Of a stretch of 64,000 bases of DNA, positions 1 through 9,485 are shown in pieces. The stretch covers positions 3,522,001 through 3,586,000 of the forward strand of contig NZ_CP095740.1 of assembly GCF_023078455.1 (NCBI RefSeq). The letters are read 5' to 3'. This DNA is from Luteibacter aegosomatis (GTDB lineage: Bacteria; Pseudomonadota; Gammaproteobacteria; Xanthomonadales; Rhodanobacteraceae). The notes under the pieces are model-generated. The model was not told where the DNA came from. It saw only the letters and a program-made list of their open reading frames with translations, and ran no database searches. Both the position numbers and the translations under genes were made by a program. The first letter of the stretch is position 1; each line of letters begins with the position of its first letter.

Positions 1-2
1 TG

Positions 3-449
3 GTGCAGCGCAAGGGCCATCCCCGCGGCGACGGCCCCGTCACCGTCGAACAGTTCTGCCGCCTGGGCCACATGGTGGCCTCCCCGCTGGGTCGCCTGGA
101 CCGGCTGATGGACCAGCGCCTGAAGGAACTGGACCTGTCGCGTGACGTGCTGGTGTCCGCCCCTCATGGCGACGCCATCGGCGGCACCCTCGCCAGCACC
201 GACCTCGTCTGCATCCTTCCCGAGAGCATGGTGGAAGCCGTGGGTGCCGACGTGGAGGCGCACGCCATCCCGTTCGACCTGCCCGACGTATCGCTTTCCA
301 TGGCCTGGCACAGCCGCCTGGACAAGCATCCGGCGCATCGCTGGCTGCGCGAGCAGATGGTCGCCATCAGCCGCGGACTGCATCCCGCCCGACACGACGA
401 CGACTTCCGTCCGACCGCATCGAGAGTGCCTTCCAGTGGATACAACTGA
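3..449 (+). CDS. LysR-family transcriptional regulator, C-terminal part (5' end outside window)
   Basis: About 148 codons are open from the window edge to a TGA at 447-449. The residues look like the second half of a LysR-type effector-binding domain: a SPLGRLD stretch, then DLVCILPE, and the usual closing W-L-R helix (HRWLREQMVAI). The N-terminal helix-turn-helix lies upstream of the window, so the first codon here is not a real start. Its last 14 bases overlap the GTG start of tssA, so the two are probably co-transcribed. Control of the adjacent T6SS by this regulator is an inference from position. Family call is fairly secure; the effector is unknown. Confidence 0.75.
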   Translation: MQRKGHPRGDGPVTVEQFCRLGHMVASPLGRLDRLMDQRLKELDLSRDVLVSAPHGDAIGGTLASTDLVCILPESMVEAVGADVEAHAIPFDLPDVSLSMAWHSRLDKHPAHRWLREQMVAISRGLHPARHDDDFRPTASRVPSSGYN

Positions 450-1455
450 ACACCTGCTCGCACCGCTGGCCGACGACGTGCCCTGCGGTCCCAACCTGGA
501 ATACGACGCCGACTTCCTGAAGCTCGACGCCCTCGCCGCGCCGCGTCCCGAGCGCGCCGTCGGCGATGCGGTCAAACAGGCCGAAGAGCCGGAATGGCGT
601 GAGGTGCTGGCACAGGCCGACGCACTCGCCACGCGCACGCGCGACGTGCGCATCGCCACCCACCTGGCCACGGCCTGGATGAAGACCGCCGGGATACCGG
701 CCTGGTCCCGGGGCATCGGCCTGGTCCACGACCTGCTCGAACGGTATTGGGACGAGGTGCATCCGAGGCTGGAAGACGGCGACCCCGTCGAGCGCATCAA
801 CGCGCTGGCGGCGATTTCCGCCACCGACGGCATGTTCGGTTACCTGCGCCACGTGCCGGTGTTGCGCGCCGAACGCGTGGGCAGTTTCAGCCTGCGCGAC
901 GTGCGCGCGATGAACGGCAGCCTGCGCGGCAACGACGACGCCGTGGTTCGCGCCGACGCCTCGCCCGAGACGATCGAGGCGGTGATGCAGAACGTCGACG
1001 ACGCGAGCCTGCTCGAGGTCGATACCGCCGTGGCTCGCGCGATCGAATACCTCGATGCGATCGGCCGCCTGTTCGACGAACGCACGCCGGGCATGGGACC
1101 CGACTTCGAGGCCTTGCGCCGGGAGCTTCGCGAACTGCACGGGTTCCTGCATGCGCAGGTGACGGTACGCATGCCGCAGATGGCGCAGGCCGAACCGGAA
1201 GCCGTCGTCGACGATACCGCCCCCGAGGCGCTCAACGCCCCGGGTCGCGGACCCATTCGCGGCACCGACGACGTGTGCCGCATGCTCGACGAGATCTGCG
1301 CCTGGTATGCGCAGCACGAACCATCCAGTCCGGTGCGGCCGATGTTGCGCCGTGCGCGTGGACTGGTCGGGCTCGGCTTCGGCGAATTGCTGCGTGCGAT
1401 CGCACCGGGCGGGTATTCGGAGTTCCAGCAGTTGGCGGGAGATGGGGCGGAATAG
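436..1455 (+). CDS. tssA: T6SS baseplate/sheath-capping protein TssA (ImpA type)
   Basis: This 339-aa protein belongs to the TssA family, which primes the baseplate and the distal end of the contractile sheath. The N-terminal ImpA_N region shows the usual DDVPCGPNLEYD start and a W-M-K-T helix near residue 75. The C-terminus carries the family tail EPSSPVRPMLRRA followed by GFGELLRAI. The GTG at 436 was chosen because it gives the family's normal N-terminus; an upstream extension in this frame would read through the LysR gene. It is the only T6SS gene on the + strand, convergent to the rest of the cluster with a 51-bp gap. No terminator was seen in that gap. Confidence 0.9.
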   Translation: MDTTEHLLAPLADDVPCGPNLEYDADFLKLDALAAPRPERAVGDAVKQAEEPEWREVLAQADALATRTRDVRIATHLATAWMKTAGIPAWSRGIGLVHDLLERYWDEVHPRLEDGDPVERINALAAISATDGMFGYLRHVPVLRAERVGSFSLRDVRAMNGSLRGNDDAVVRADASPETIEAVMQNVDDASLLEVDTAVARAIEYLDAIGRLFDERTPGMGPDFEALRRELRELHGFLHAQVTVRMPQMAQAEPEAVVDDTAPEALNAPGRGPIRGTDDVCRMLDEICAWYAQHEPSSPVRPMLRRARGLVGLGFGELLRAIAPGGYSEFQQLAGDGAE

Positions 1456-1506
1456 CCTGTAAGCCGATCACCGCCCGGGCACCTCGCCGTTGCCCATCGC
1501 GGCACT

Positions 1507-1818
1507 TCACCAACGCACCCGTCGAAACCACCAAAGCAACGCAACGCCCGACGCGACGGCAACCACCACTACGAGCGTGGCGACGACCCACGGTCCTATC
1601 GAAGCGCGCGGCTCCACCCGACGCCGCACCGGCGCCACGATCGGACGCATGCCGGTCGCGGGGCGGCGCAGCGTATGCAGCGCAGCGCCCTGGGCCCGCA
1701 CCGCCGCGCCGAGCAGTTCGCGGCGGCGGCGGCGATATTCCGCCGTGTCGATGCGCGCGCCGCTATGCGCATCGTTCAACGCCATCAGGTCGCGATTCAG
1801 CGCATGGGTCCAGTCCAT
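1507..1818 (-). CDS. Small single-TM protein at the end of the T6SS operon
   Basis: This 103-aa protein is not recognised. Residues 1-74 are charged and Arg-rich (a YRRRRREL run near residue 28). A clear hydrophobic segment follows (about residues 77-97, PWVVATLVVVVAVASG and onward), ending in a short basic tail FRRVRW. The start ATG at 1818 shares a base with the TGA of the upstream kinase gene (TGATG), which implies translational coupling. The layout suggests a membrane-anchored partner of the kinase or its periplasmic domain; that role is inferred from position only. It is the last gene of the operon. Confidence 0.65.
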   Translation of the reverse strand: MDWTHALNRDLMALNDAHSGARIDTAEYRRRRRELLGAAVRAQGAALHTLRRPATGMRPIVAPVRRRVEPRASIGPWVVATLVVVVAVASGVALLWWFRRVRW

Positions 1819-4679
1819 CAGCGGATCTCCCTCACCAGGCGGAAGCCGACGTCACGGTCGGGCGAGCCGTCGGTGGCCTTTACCGTGGTCACCGAACACG
1901 CGTCGGGACCACTGCGGTAACTGCCGCCACGCATCGCCAGCGAACCGCCCCGGGTCACCCATTCCCAGACGCCGCCGGTCAGGCCCACCAGCCCCCACGG
2001 GTTGGTCGTCGCCGGGTTGTCTCCCAGGTTGGGCGAGCGGAGCAACCGCCCCAGGGCCGAAGAGGCATCGCCGCAGTTGTCGTGCTTGCCGTCCCAGTCC
2101 GTGCCGGCGCGCGCGGCCAGCAGCCATTCCTCGTCCGTCGGCAGGCGATAGGTGTAGCCGCTCGACTGGGTCAGCCAGGCCGCGTAGCGGCGGGCGAAAT
2201 CGACCGGAATCGACCGCGCGGGATCGGACGCGTTGAAGCCCTTCGACACGGCGCACGTGCGCGTCGCTTTGCAGAACTGGTCGAGGTTGCCCACCGTGAT
2301 CGTGGTGCGCGTCATCGCGAACGGCTTGCGTCCATGGGGAATCACGACCATCGCCGGTCCATACGATCCCACCGCGAAGGTGTCGAAGCATTCACGCGCC
2401 GTGCCGGCCAAGCCGCGGCGCGCGCAGGCATCGGCCTTGGGCGTGGGTGCGGCCGGCGTCGAACGCAGCTTCTTCACCACGTTTTCCAGCGAACCCTCGG
2501 GCAAGCCCTTCGACGCGACCATCGCCTCCTCCATGTGCTTCAGGCCGTCCGGATCCTGTGCCTTCACCGCCTCGATGCGCTTGCGCAGGTCGTCCTGGTC
2601 GGCCGCCGCGACCTGGGGAGCCTTCGCCGCCGTCATCACGGCCACCGCGAGGTCGTAACGCGTCTTCGCGCGACGCAGGTCGTCGCGCTCGCCGACCGCG
2701 TCGAGGCCCGCCGCCACGCGATCGGCCGCTTCCTTCCAGTGGCCCGACGCACAGGCGGCCTGTGCCGCGTCGAGCACGGCTTGCGCGTACAGGCCGCCCT
2801 CCTCGTCGTTCGCATTCGGCGTGCCGCCCTCGATCTGGCGAAGCTGGCGGAAGTTCTCCGTGGCCTTGTCGAGGTCATTCGCGGCCACGGCCTGACGCAA
2901 CGATTCCAGGCGGGACGCGTGTTCGGCGTCCTTCAGGTCGGGCGTCTCCGTCGACGCTGGCGCGGGCGTGGATGCGGCGGGCGCCGTATCGCCCAGGCGT
3001 GCCGCCAGCCGCTGCGATGCGGGATACCACGTGCGCGCGATGGCGAGCTGTTTCGCCGCCGCCTCCTTGTCGCCGGCCTTCAGCGTGTCGCCGATCGCCA
3101 TGTCGAACTTCAGTTCGAGTTCGGGGTTGGCGAGCAGGCGGCTGTTCGGGTCGATCTGCCGGATGCGGCCGAGCACCGCCGGCACGTCGTCGGTGCCGTC
3201 GCCGAACAGGCGCCCGGCAAGAATGGCCCGGCTCAGCGCGGTATCGAGTCGGTTGAGCTGGTCGTCGCGCTCGTGCGCCACTTCCTCGCGACGCCGGTCC
3301 AGCCTCGGCGCGAACGTCTTCAGTTCGGCGCGTAACCGGAATACCCCCTGCGCGCCGGCGTAATCGAAGCGCCCCTGGGCCGGGTCCCAATGCATGGCGA
3401 CCTGCCGCACGAGAAACCCGTCGATGGCATCGGCGCCGTCGACCACGACGCGGCGGCGTTCATCGCCGTCGAGCGCCGCCAGCGCGCCGCGTACCTGGTC
3501 CGCGTCGCGGAAGCCGTCGGCCTGTCCGGGCGAGAATCGCCGCAGGGTATCGGCGACATGGCGTTGCTCCGCCTGCATCCCGGCGAACCACGCGCCGCCC
3601 GCGACCAGCACGGCCAGCACGGCCGCCGAAGCCAGCCAAGGCGTGGCCCGCTCGCGCCAGCGGCGCTTGCGCAATCCGGCGAGCACGCCGCCGATGTCGG
3701 GCGTGCGCTTGGCGGCGGTGAACGCCAGCGCCTCGCACAACGCCTTGTACTGGCGCTTGTCCAGGCCCGGTACGGAGGGTGGCCGTCGGCCGTTGGCCAG
3801 CGCCTCCTCGGCGTTCTCCTTGTCGAACGGATGGCGTCCCGTCAGCAGCTCGGTCACCACGCAGCCGAACGCGTACACGTCGTCGGCGGGGGTGGGCGGT
3901 TCGCCCCGGAGCATTTCCAGGCTGGCGTACGCCGGGGTCATCGCACCCAGGCTCGCCGCGTCGAACACGGTGCGATCGTCGTCGTGCGCATGCCCCAGCT
4001 TGCCGGCACGCGCGATGCCGAAATCGAACACCTTCGCGACGCCGGCGCCCGTGACCATCACGTTGCCCGGTTTGAAATCCGAGTGCACCACGCCCGCGTC
4101 GTGCGCGCGGCGAAGGGCATCACCCATGCCTTCGATCAGCGGCCAGGCTTCCGCGAACGGCAGGCCATCGCGGGCGCGAGAACGGATGAGCGCGCGCAGG
4201 TCGCTGCCTTCCACGTATTCCATCGTCATGAAGACGTTCGTGCCGTCCTTGTCGAAATCGTAGACGCGCACGATGTGGTCGTTGGCCAGCTGCTGCGCCC
4301 GCCGCGCCTCGCGCTGCAAGGCCACGAGCGCGTCGGGGTGCTTGCGGAATTCGTCGTTGAGCACCTTCACCGCCACGTACGGATCGCGGTCGCGCGCTTC
4401 CACCTTGCGCTCGTCGCGGGCGAGATAGACCACGCCCATCCCGCCGCGGCCCAGCTCGCGCTCCAGGAAGAAGCGGCCCTTCAGCACGTTGCCGACCGCC
4501 GGGCTCTCGCCCTGGGCCAGGTCGGCGATGCGGTGCCAGCCCTCGCTGGAACCCTGCGACGACGAATGGGTACCCGTGCCGGTGCGCTCGCCCTGGTGAT
4601 GCAGCGGCTTCACCACCGTGCGATCGCCGTCGTCCTGCAAGGGCGCGAGGCGCGTGGGGTCGTTCGGATGCATGCTCAT
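1818..4679 (-). CDS. ppkA: PpkA-like T6SS Ser/Thr kinase with C-terminal FGE-sulfatase (SUMF1-like) domain
   Basis: This 953-aa membrane protein has a cytoplasmic eukaryotic-type kinase domain (about residues 70-335): glycine loop GRGGMGVVY near 77, VAVK lysine at 105, catalytic loop HSDFKPGN near 199, DFG at 219-221. The HRD arginine is serine, making it a non-RD kinase. One TM segment lies at about 347-367, followed by a long linker. The last ~190 residues resemble a formylglycine-generating-enzyme/sulfatase-modifying-factor fold: YRLPTDEEWLLAARAG, GGVWEWV, RGGSYRSG, GFRLV. The well-studied P. aeruginosa PpkA instead carries a VWA domain. The ATG at 4679 overlaps the pppA stop (ATGA). Its probable target is the FHA protein encoded at 12121-13446. 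The family call is firm; the sensory role of the C-terminal domain is inference. Confidence 0.88.
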   Translation of the reverse strand: MSMHPNDPTRLAPLQDDGDRTVVKPLHHQGERTGTGTHSSSQGSSEGWHRIADLAQGESPAVGNVLKGRFFLERELGRGGMGVVYLARDERKVEARDRDPYVAVKVLNDEFRKHPDALVALQREARRAQQLANDHIVRVYDFDKDGTNVFMTMEYVEGSDLRALIRSRARDGLPFAEAWPLIEGMGDALRRAHDAGVVHSDFKPGNVMVTGAGVAKVFDFGIARAGKLGHAHDDDRTVFDAASLGAMTPAYASLEMLRGEPPTPADDVYAFGCVVTELLTGRHPFDKENAEEALANGRRPPSVPGLDKRQYKALCEALAFTAAKRTPDIGGVLAGLRKRRWRERATPWLASAAVLAVLVAGGAWFAGMQAEQRHVADTLRRFSPGQADGFRDADQVRGALAALDGDERRRVVVDGADAIDGFLVRQVAMHWDPAQGRFDYAGAQGVFRLRAELKTFAPRLDRRREEVAHERDDQLNRLDTALSRAILAGRLFGDGTDDVPAVLGRIRQIDPNSRLLANPELELKFDMAIGDTLKAGDKEAAAKQLAIARTWYPASQRLAARLGDTAPAASTPAPASTETPDLKDAEHASRLESLRQAVAANDLDKATENFRQLRQIEGGTPNANDEEGGLYAQAVLDAAQAACASGHWKEAADRVAAGLDAVGERDDLRRAKTRYDLAVAVMTAAKAPQVAAADQDDLRKRIEAVKAQDPDGLKHMEEAMVASKGLPEGSLENVVKKLRSTPAAPTPKADACARRGLAGTARECFDTFAVGSYGPAMVVIPHGRKPFAMTRTTITVGNLDQFCKATRTCAVSKGFNASDPARSIPVDFARRYAAWLTQSSGYTYRLPTDEEWLLAARAGTDWDGKHDNCGDASSALGRLLRSPNLGDNPATTNPWGLVGLTGGVWEWVTRGGSLAMRGGSYRSGPDACSVTTVKATDGSPDRDVGFRLVREIR

Positions 4680-5401
4680 TCCTCCATCTCGTCGAGCCGT
4701 ACCACCACGGCCGACACGTTGTCCCGGCCCGCGCGTGACAGCGCGCCGCCGACCAGCCCCTGCAACAGCGCCTGCGGGGCGGCATCCCGCCGGCAACAGG
4801 CTTCGATCTCGGCATCGCTCAATTCCTTGTTGATGCCGTCGGAACACAGCACGAAACACATGCCCGGCCGGCGCGGACTCACCACCCAGTCGACGTACAG
4901 CCGTTCTTCGGCACCCACCGCGCGGGTCAGCACCCCGGGCGCGACCGCCGGCGCGGCCTGTCCGGCGAAACGCGTCACGTCGGTACGGTCGCCATGCACG
5001 TGGTCGCGGGTGAGCAGTCGAAGGCGTCCGTCTTCGAAGCAGTAGGCGCGGCTGTCGCCCACCCAGCCGCACGCCACCATGTCGCGGGAATGCACCAGCA
5101 CCACCACCGTGGAGGCGATCGCGTCCACGCGGCGTTCGCGCGCGGCATGGCGCAACAGGCGATTGATATCCATCAGCTCGTCCTCGATCGCCTCGATCAG
5201 GTCGCTGAGATCGGCCCGCGCGGACAGCGCACCGAGCCGTTGCGCGATCAGGCCGCTCGCATAATCGCCGGCGGCATGGCCGCCGAGCCCATCGGCCACC
5301 ATCCACAGGCCGATCCGGTCGGCGACGAGGATCGCGTCCTCGTTATGCCGGCGTACGTGGCCGGTGTCGGTACGACCGGCGGAAACATAGGGAAAGCTCA
5401 T
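4676..5401 (-). CDS. pppA: PP2C-type Ser/Thr phosphatase PppA of the T6SS
   Basis: This 241-aa soluble metal-dependent phosphatase should reverse phosphorylation by the neighbouring kinase. PP2C motifs appear in order: RRHNEDA near residue 18, VADGLGGHAAGD near 37, VGDSRAY near 98, SDGINKELSD, and GRDNVSAVVVRL close to the end. These supply the expected metal-binding aspartates. The ATG at 5401 was chosen because it makes a 4-bp overlap with the tagF stop; a start seven codons upstream is possible but would run deeper into tagF. Paired with ppkA by an ATGA overlap. Confidence 0.92.
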   Translation of the reverse strand: MSFPYVSAGRTDTGHVRRHNEDAILVADRIGLWMVADGLGGHAAGDYASGLIAQRLGALSARADLSDLIEAIEDELMDINRLLRHAARERRVDAIASTVVVLVHSRDMVACGWVGDSRAYCFEDGRLRLLTRDHVHGDRTDVTRFAGQAAPAVAPGVLTRAVGAEERLYVDWVVSPRRPGMCFVLCSDGINKELSDAEIEACCRRDAAPQALLQGLVGGALSRAGRDNVSAVVVRLDEMEE

Positions 5402-5955
5402 GCGATGTCCTCGGAGCGGCACAGGTGGCGAAGGCCCTCCGACAAGCCCGCCACCGCCAGGCCTCGGAAAGGGTCGGCGTCGTGCCAGAACAACGCGCTC
5501 GCGTCATTGCCCGACGCCGTGGGCAACGAAGGCGCGCCGGCCACGCGGGGCACGGGCAGCGATGCCACCGCGTCGTCCACCTCGTGCACGCTCGCACCCG
5601 CGACCGCCAGGTGCAGTGCCACCTCGGCCGCGGCGAACCACACCTCGTCGGTGACGCCGTGGGACAGGGGTGCGGCGACGGTCAACGGAAACACCCGCCC
5701 GACGCGATCGCGTGACGGCCCCACCACGCCGACCCACGATGCCTCGCCGCAGGGACCCGCGGCGATCACGAAACGCAAGGGCCGCATGGCGAGGAAGGCC
5801 TCGGGCCACGCGTCGCCGAGTCGCGACGCGTTCGCGATCAGCGATTCGCGGCAGGCCGCGTCCCAGGGTTCGACGAAGGCGGCGGGCAAACGCCGCTGCA
5901 CGAAGTCGCCCGCGGCAGGCAACTTGCCGTACCAGCCCGCGACGGGCGTCCTCAT
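5398..5955 (-). CDS. tagF: T6SS-associated protein TagF (ImpM family)
   Basis: This 185-aa protein of the TagF/ImpM family starts with the typical MRTPVAGWYGKLPAAGDFV and continues with RRLPAAFVEPWDAA. In P. aeruginosa TagF is a post-translational repressor of the H1-T6SS that acts alongside PpkA/PppA and Fha. Start and stop both overlap neighbours by 4 bp (tssM stop upstream, pppA start downstream). Its place between tssM and pppA fits this control role. No unusual features were seen. Confidence 0.9.
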   Translation of the reverse strand: MRTPVAGWYGKLPAAGDFVQRRLPAAFVEPWDAACRESLIANASRLGDAWPEAFLAMRPLRFVIAAGPCGEASWVGVVGPSRDRVGRVFPLTVAAPLSHGVTDEVWFAAAEVALHLAVAGASVHEVDDAVASLPVPRVAGAPSLPTASGNDASALFWHDADPFRGLAVAGLSEGLRHLCRSEDIA

Positions 5956-8900
5956 GCCGGACACCGGAAGCGATGCACGCTGGTATCGCCGAACGGATTG
6001 CGCAGGCTCGCCGCCTCGACGTCGATCGCGGCATGCACGGTACCGAAGTCGAATCCCGCGCCGAAGCGCGTTTCCGTGCGACGTTGCAAGGAGGCGGCGT
6101 CCAACGCGTGGAACAGGCCCCACTCCCCCGGGTACTCGAGTACCGGCAGTGCCTTGCCCTCGGTATCCCATGCGCTGATCCGGGTCAGGCCCGGCTTCGG
6201 GCCCGGCCAGTGCATCGGCATGGGGGCGGAGGCGTCGCCGGCCTTGTACTCGAACGACTGGCCATCGACTTCCACGGTCAACCGGCCGATGCCGGACGGC
6301 GGCGTGCCGATCGACAGCGTGAACGCCACGTCCGGCTGCGGTCCGTCGCGGAACCACACCTGCCGGATCGTGTCGGCCAGTTGCGCCTGCGCCAGCAACG
6401 TGGCGCTTCCATGGGCGCCGTCGCGGAAGGTCCAGTTCGCACCGCCGGTGTCCACGGACTTCGCGAGCGTCTGCCGGAAGAACGCGTCGAAGCGGCCGCC
6501 AGGGCCGAACAGACGGCTGAAATCCTGCAAGGGCACGTCGTTGCGGCTTCCCGCCGTGAAGGGATAGCGCCCCTGCACGACCATCGCGCAATCGTTGCCC
6601 GCCGCCTGGCGGAAGCCGTCGTTGAGCGCGCCGCTGGCGTCCTTGTCCACCAGCGACTGACTGCTGCCGACCAGGCCGCCGAGCCAGTCCGAGAACGGCG
6701 CCGGCAATTGCGCCGTTTCCTGCCGGGCCGACAGGAGCGACGGATCGCCCTGCCCGGGCCCGTCGGTGCCCGGTCGCTGGGCGAGCAGCGCCTTGCTGAC
6801 CTGGTCCAGCGATGCGAGCACGCGATCCAGCGGCGTGGCGCCGGGCGCGCCGTCGGTGAGCTGGTTGATCGGCGCGAAGTGCTCGACGATCGGCGCATCC
6901 GGCCGATCGGTCGATGGACGCTTCGTCGTCGGCCCCGCGGCTTCGGCGACGATGCGCGCGACTTCGCTGCGCCGCTTCACGTCGTCGATGGCGCGTTTTT
7001 CCGCGTTCGCCGCCACGCGATCGCCCACGTCGGGCGCGTTCTGCCGAAGCAGGTCGGTGGTGTTGTCGCGGATGAGCATCAGCAACGCCTTCAGCGGCGA
7101 GCCGGGCCCGGACAGGCGTGACGCCACGCCGCTGGCCTGCTGCACGTTCGCCACCGGCTGCAGGGCCAGGTCGCCGATGAGGTCGTCCCACGCGCGGATG
7201 TAATCGGCCGCGTAAAGCGTACGTACCTGCGCCGCCAGCGAGGCGCGACGCAACGGGTCGTCCGCTTTCGCGCCGAACACCCAGTCTTCCTTGACGAAGC
7301 GCGACACGGCCGCGGCGATCCCGCCACCGTTGCCGATGCCCGACACCGGCGCATCGCTGACCATCTCGGCGAACACCGGACGCGTGTAAAGGGCCGGCAA
7401 CGGGCGCGACAGCGGCGCGCCGCTACGACGGCGAAACACGTCGCCGAGCAGGCCCAGCGTGCGATCCAGGCGCACGGCTGCGTCCTGCCGGGTTTCGGCG
7501 GTGAGCTTCAATCCACCGTAGATCAACGTGGCCAGGTCCGCCGCGCGCAGCGAGGCCCGGGCGGCATCCACCAGCGACGCGTCCATCGGCAACGCGCGCA
7601 GGTGGTCACCACTTTCGAACAGCACGCGGAAGTGACCCTGCAACGCATCGACCAGCGCGTCCTCGTTGGGAAACACCTCGCGCCAGCGTTCGGCGGCCAG
7701 CAGCACGAGCTCGTCCACGTCGCGGTGTTCCGGCTCGCCGAGCATCAGGTAGCCCTTGAGTACGTCGTAGAGGCGCTGCGGTTCGTCGGCCGATGCACGC
7801 AGGCCGTCGCGGAACTGCATGGACAGGCCCGGTATCACGCTCGCGTTGATCTCGCGTTCGTAGGCGCCGCGCACCTGCGCTTCCACGGCATCGCCCTGGA
7901 ACAGACCGAAACGCATCGACAGCGGCCGCTCGTCACGCACGCCGGCCGCCGCCTGGTCCGCGCGAGCCAGCACGTCCAGGCGCTGCAAGGCCTGGGCGTA
8001 GTACGGGCGCAACGCCGCGGGCTGGCCCGGCTCGCCGGGAAAATCGCGGAGCACCTGGTCCACGCGGGCGATGAAATCCGCGTTGCGCCCGTAGCTGGTC
8101 GCCATGCCCACGAGCAACGCGGCCGTCAGCGTGCCGACGCCGGCAATGGCCGCCGCCTCCAGCACCCGGCGACGACGAAGGGCTCCTGGATCGGCACCGA
8201 CGAACCCGGCTTCGGGCAGGATCGTTTCGCGGAACAGGCGCTCCACGAAATACGTGCGGCGCGGCGTGCGTTCGGCGGCCGGGACGCCGGGACGCACGCC
8301 GAAGGCGCGGCCCACCACCGACAGCACGCGGTCGATGGGCGTGCCCTCCTGCGTGCCCGAGGTGAGGTATACGCCGCGCAGCACCGGCGAACGGCCATAG
8401 GCGTGACGGGCGAACACGCCGCCGACGAGCGGCTGCGTCGCATCGCGCAAGGCGCGCAATTGCTGCGGAAACGACAGGATGCGCGTGCGCCGGCGCACGT
8501 CGCGCTCGGCGTGCATGCGTTCGATGAGCCGGGCATCGACACGCTCCAGCAGCGCGTCGAACTCGGCGCCGAAACGCGACGGCGCGCTGCCGTCGACGCT
8601 CTGCGACGCGTCGAAGGTCATGCCCCACACCTGCGAGCGCGACGAGGGGTCCAACGCATCGAAGAATTCGCCGAACCCCGAGGCGAGATCGACCTTGGTC
8701 AACACGAGGTAGACCGGCACCGCGATGCCCAGCCGGGTACCGATCTCGTCGAGCCGCTCGCGTAGTGTGCGAGCATGCCGGTCGCGTTCAGGGTCGTCCA
8801 TCGCCAGCAGCTCGGCCACGCTCATCGTCAACAGCACGCCGTTGACCGGCCGACGGCGGCGATGTCGGCGCAGCAGGTCGAGAAAGGCGTCCCAGGCCTT

Positions 8901-9485
8901 CGCGTCGGCCAGGGGATCGGAATCCTGCGTCGCGTAACGCCCCGCGGTGTCGAGGAACACGGCCTGGTCGGTGAACCACCAGTCGCAGTGGCGCGTACCA
9001 CCGATGCCGCCCACCGAGCGCTTGCCGGTGCCCTGCATCAGCGGAAAGTCGAAACCGGAATGTTCCAGCAACGTGCTCTTGCCCGACCCCGGCGCACCGA
9101 TGACGAGATACCACGGCAGGTCTTCAAGGGTGCCGCCGCCGTCGCGACGCTTGCGCAACAGGGCCAGCGCCTCGGCGAAGCGCTTGCGCAACGCCTCGCG
9201 CTCGGCATGGGCCCGCGCATCCGCATCAGTGCGCACCGGATCGGCCTGCGATGCCAGTTCCTGTTCCATGCGACGCGCGCGGCGGCGGGCCAGCGCGTGG
9301 CGCAAGGCGAGCACGCCCAGCCAGACGACGGCAACGAACACGATCACGCCGATGCGCGCGGCGACACCCGCCAACGGCTGGCTGTCGCCGAAGCCGAGCC
9401 AGGGGCCGCCGAACCAGACGATCAGGCCGCACAGCACGATGCCCAGCGCCGCATGGAACCAGGGATTGCGAAACACGTTCTTCAT
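5952..9485 (-). CDS. tssM: T6SS inner-membrane core protein TssM (IcmF family)
   Basis: This 1177-aa protein is full length for TssM. Two TM segments lie near residues 11-28 and 44-62, then a cytoplasmic NTPase-like domain with Walker A GAPGSGKST at about 130. A third TM lies near 435-460, and the remainder is periplasmic. With TssL it forms the membrane complex that docks the sheath. The ATG at 9485 overlaps the tssL stop by 4 bp; the stop overlaps tagF. Usually TssM binds a TssJ outer-membrane lipoprotein, but no such gene is present in this cluster. Confidence 0.95.
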   Translation of the reverse strand: MKNVFRNPWFHAALGIVLCGLIVWFGGPWLGFGDSQPLAGVAARIGVIVFVAVVWLGVLALRHALARRRARRMEQELASQADPVRTDADARAHAEREALRKRFAEALALLRKRRDGGGTLEDLPWYLVIGAPGSGKSTLLEHSGFDFPLMQGTGKRSVGGIGGTRHCDWWFTDQAVFLDTAGRYATQDSDPLADAKAWDAFLDLLRRHRRRRPVNGVLLTMSVAELLAMDDPERDRHARTLRERLDEIGTRLGIAVPVYLVLTKVDLASGFGEFFDALDPSSRSQVWGMTFDASQSVDGSAPSRFGAEFDALLERVDARLIERMHAERDVRRRTRILSFPQQLRALRDATQPLVGGVFARHAYGRSPVLRGVYLTSGTQEGTPIDRVLSVVGRAFGVRPGVPAAERTPRRTYFVERLFRETILPEAGFVGADPGALRRRRVLEAAAIAGVGTLTAALLVGMATSYGRNADFIARVDQVLRDFPGEPGQPAALRPYYAQALQRLDVLARADQAAAGVRDERPLSMRFGLFQGDAVEAQVRGAYEREINASVIPGLSMQFRDGLRASADEPQRLYDVLKGYLMLGEPEHRDVDELVLLAAERWREVFPNEDALVDALQGHFRVLFESGDHLRALPMDASLVDAARASLRAADLATLIYGGLKLTAETRQDAAVRLDRTLGLLGDVFRRRSGAPLSRPLPALYTRPVFAEMVSDAPVSGIGNGGGIAAAVSRFVKEDWVFGAKADDPLRRASLAAQVRTLYAADYIRAWDDLIGDLALQPVANVQQASGVASRLSGPGSPLKALLMLIRDNTTDLLRQNAPDVGDRVAANAEKRAIDDVKRRSEVARIVAEAAGPTTKRPSTDRPDAPIVEHFAPINQLTDGAPGATPLDRVLASLDQVSKALLAQRPGTDGPGQGDPSLLSARQETAQLPAPFSDWLGGLVGSSQSLVDKDASGALNDGFRQAAGNDCAMVVQGRYPFTAGSRNDVPLQDFSRLFGPGGRFDAFFRQTLAKSVDTGGANWTFRDGAHGSATLLAQAQLADTIRQVWFRDGPQPDVAFTLSIGTPPSGIGRLTVEVDGQSFEYKAGDASAPMPMHWPGPKPGLTRISAWDTEGKALPVLEYPGEWGLFHALDAASLQRRTETRFGAGFDFGTVHAAIDVEAASLRNPFGDTSVHRFRCPA

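Noticed and set aside
747-3335. Long open frame on the + strand (over 800 codons) opposite the kinase gene
   Set aside because: Arg/Ala-rich composition with no domain signals. It is the antisense of well-supported genes in high-GC DNA and it crosses tssA out of frame.
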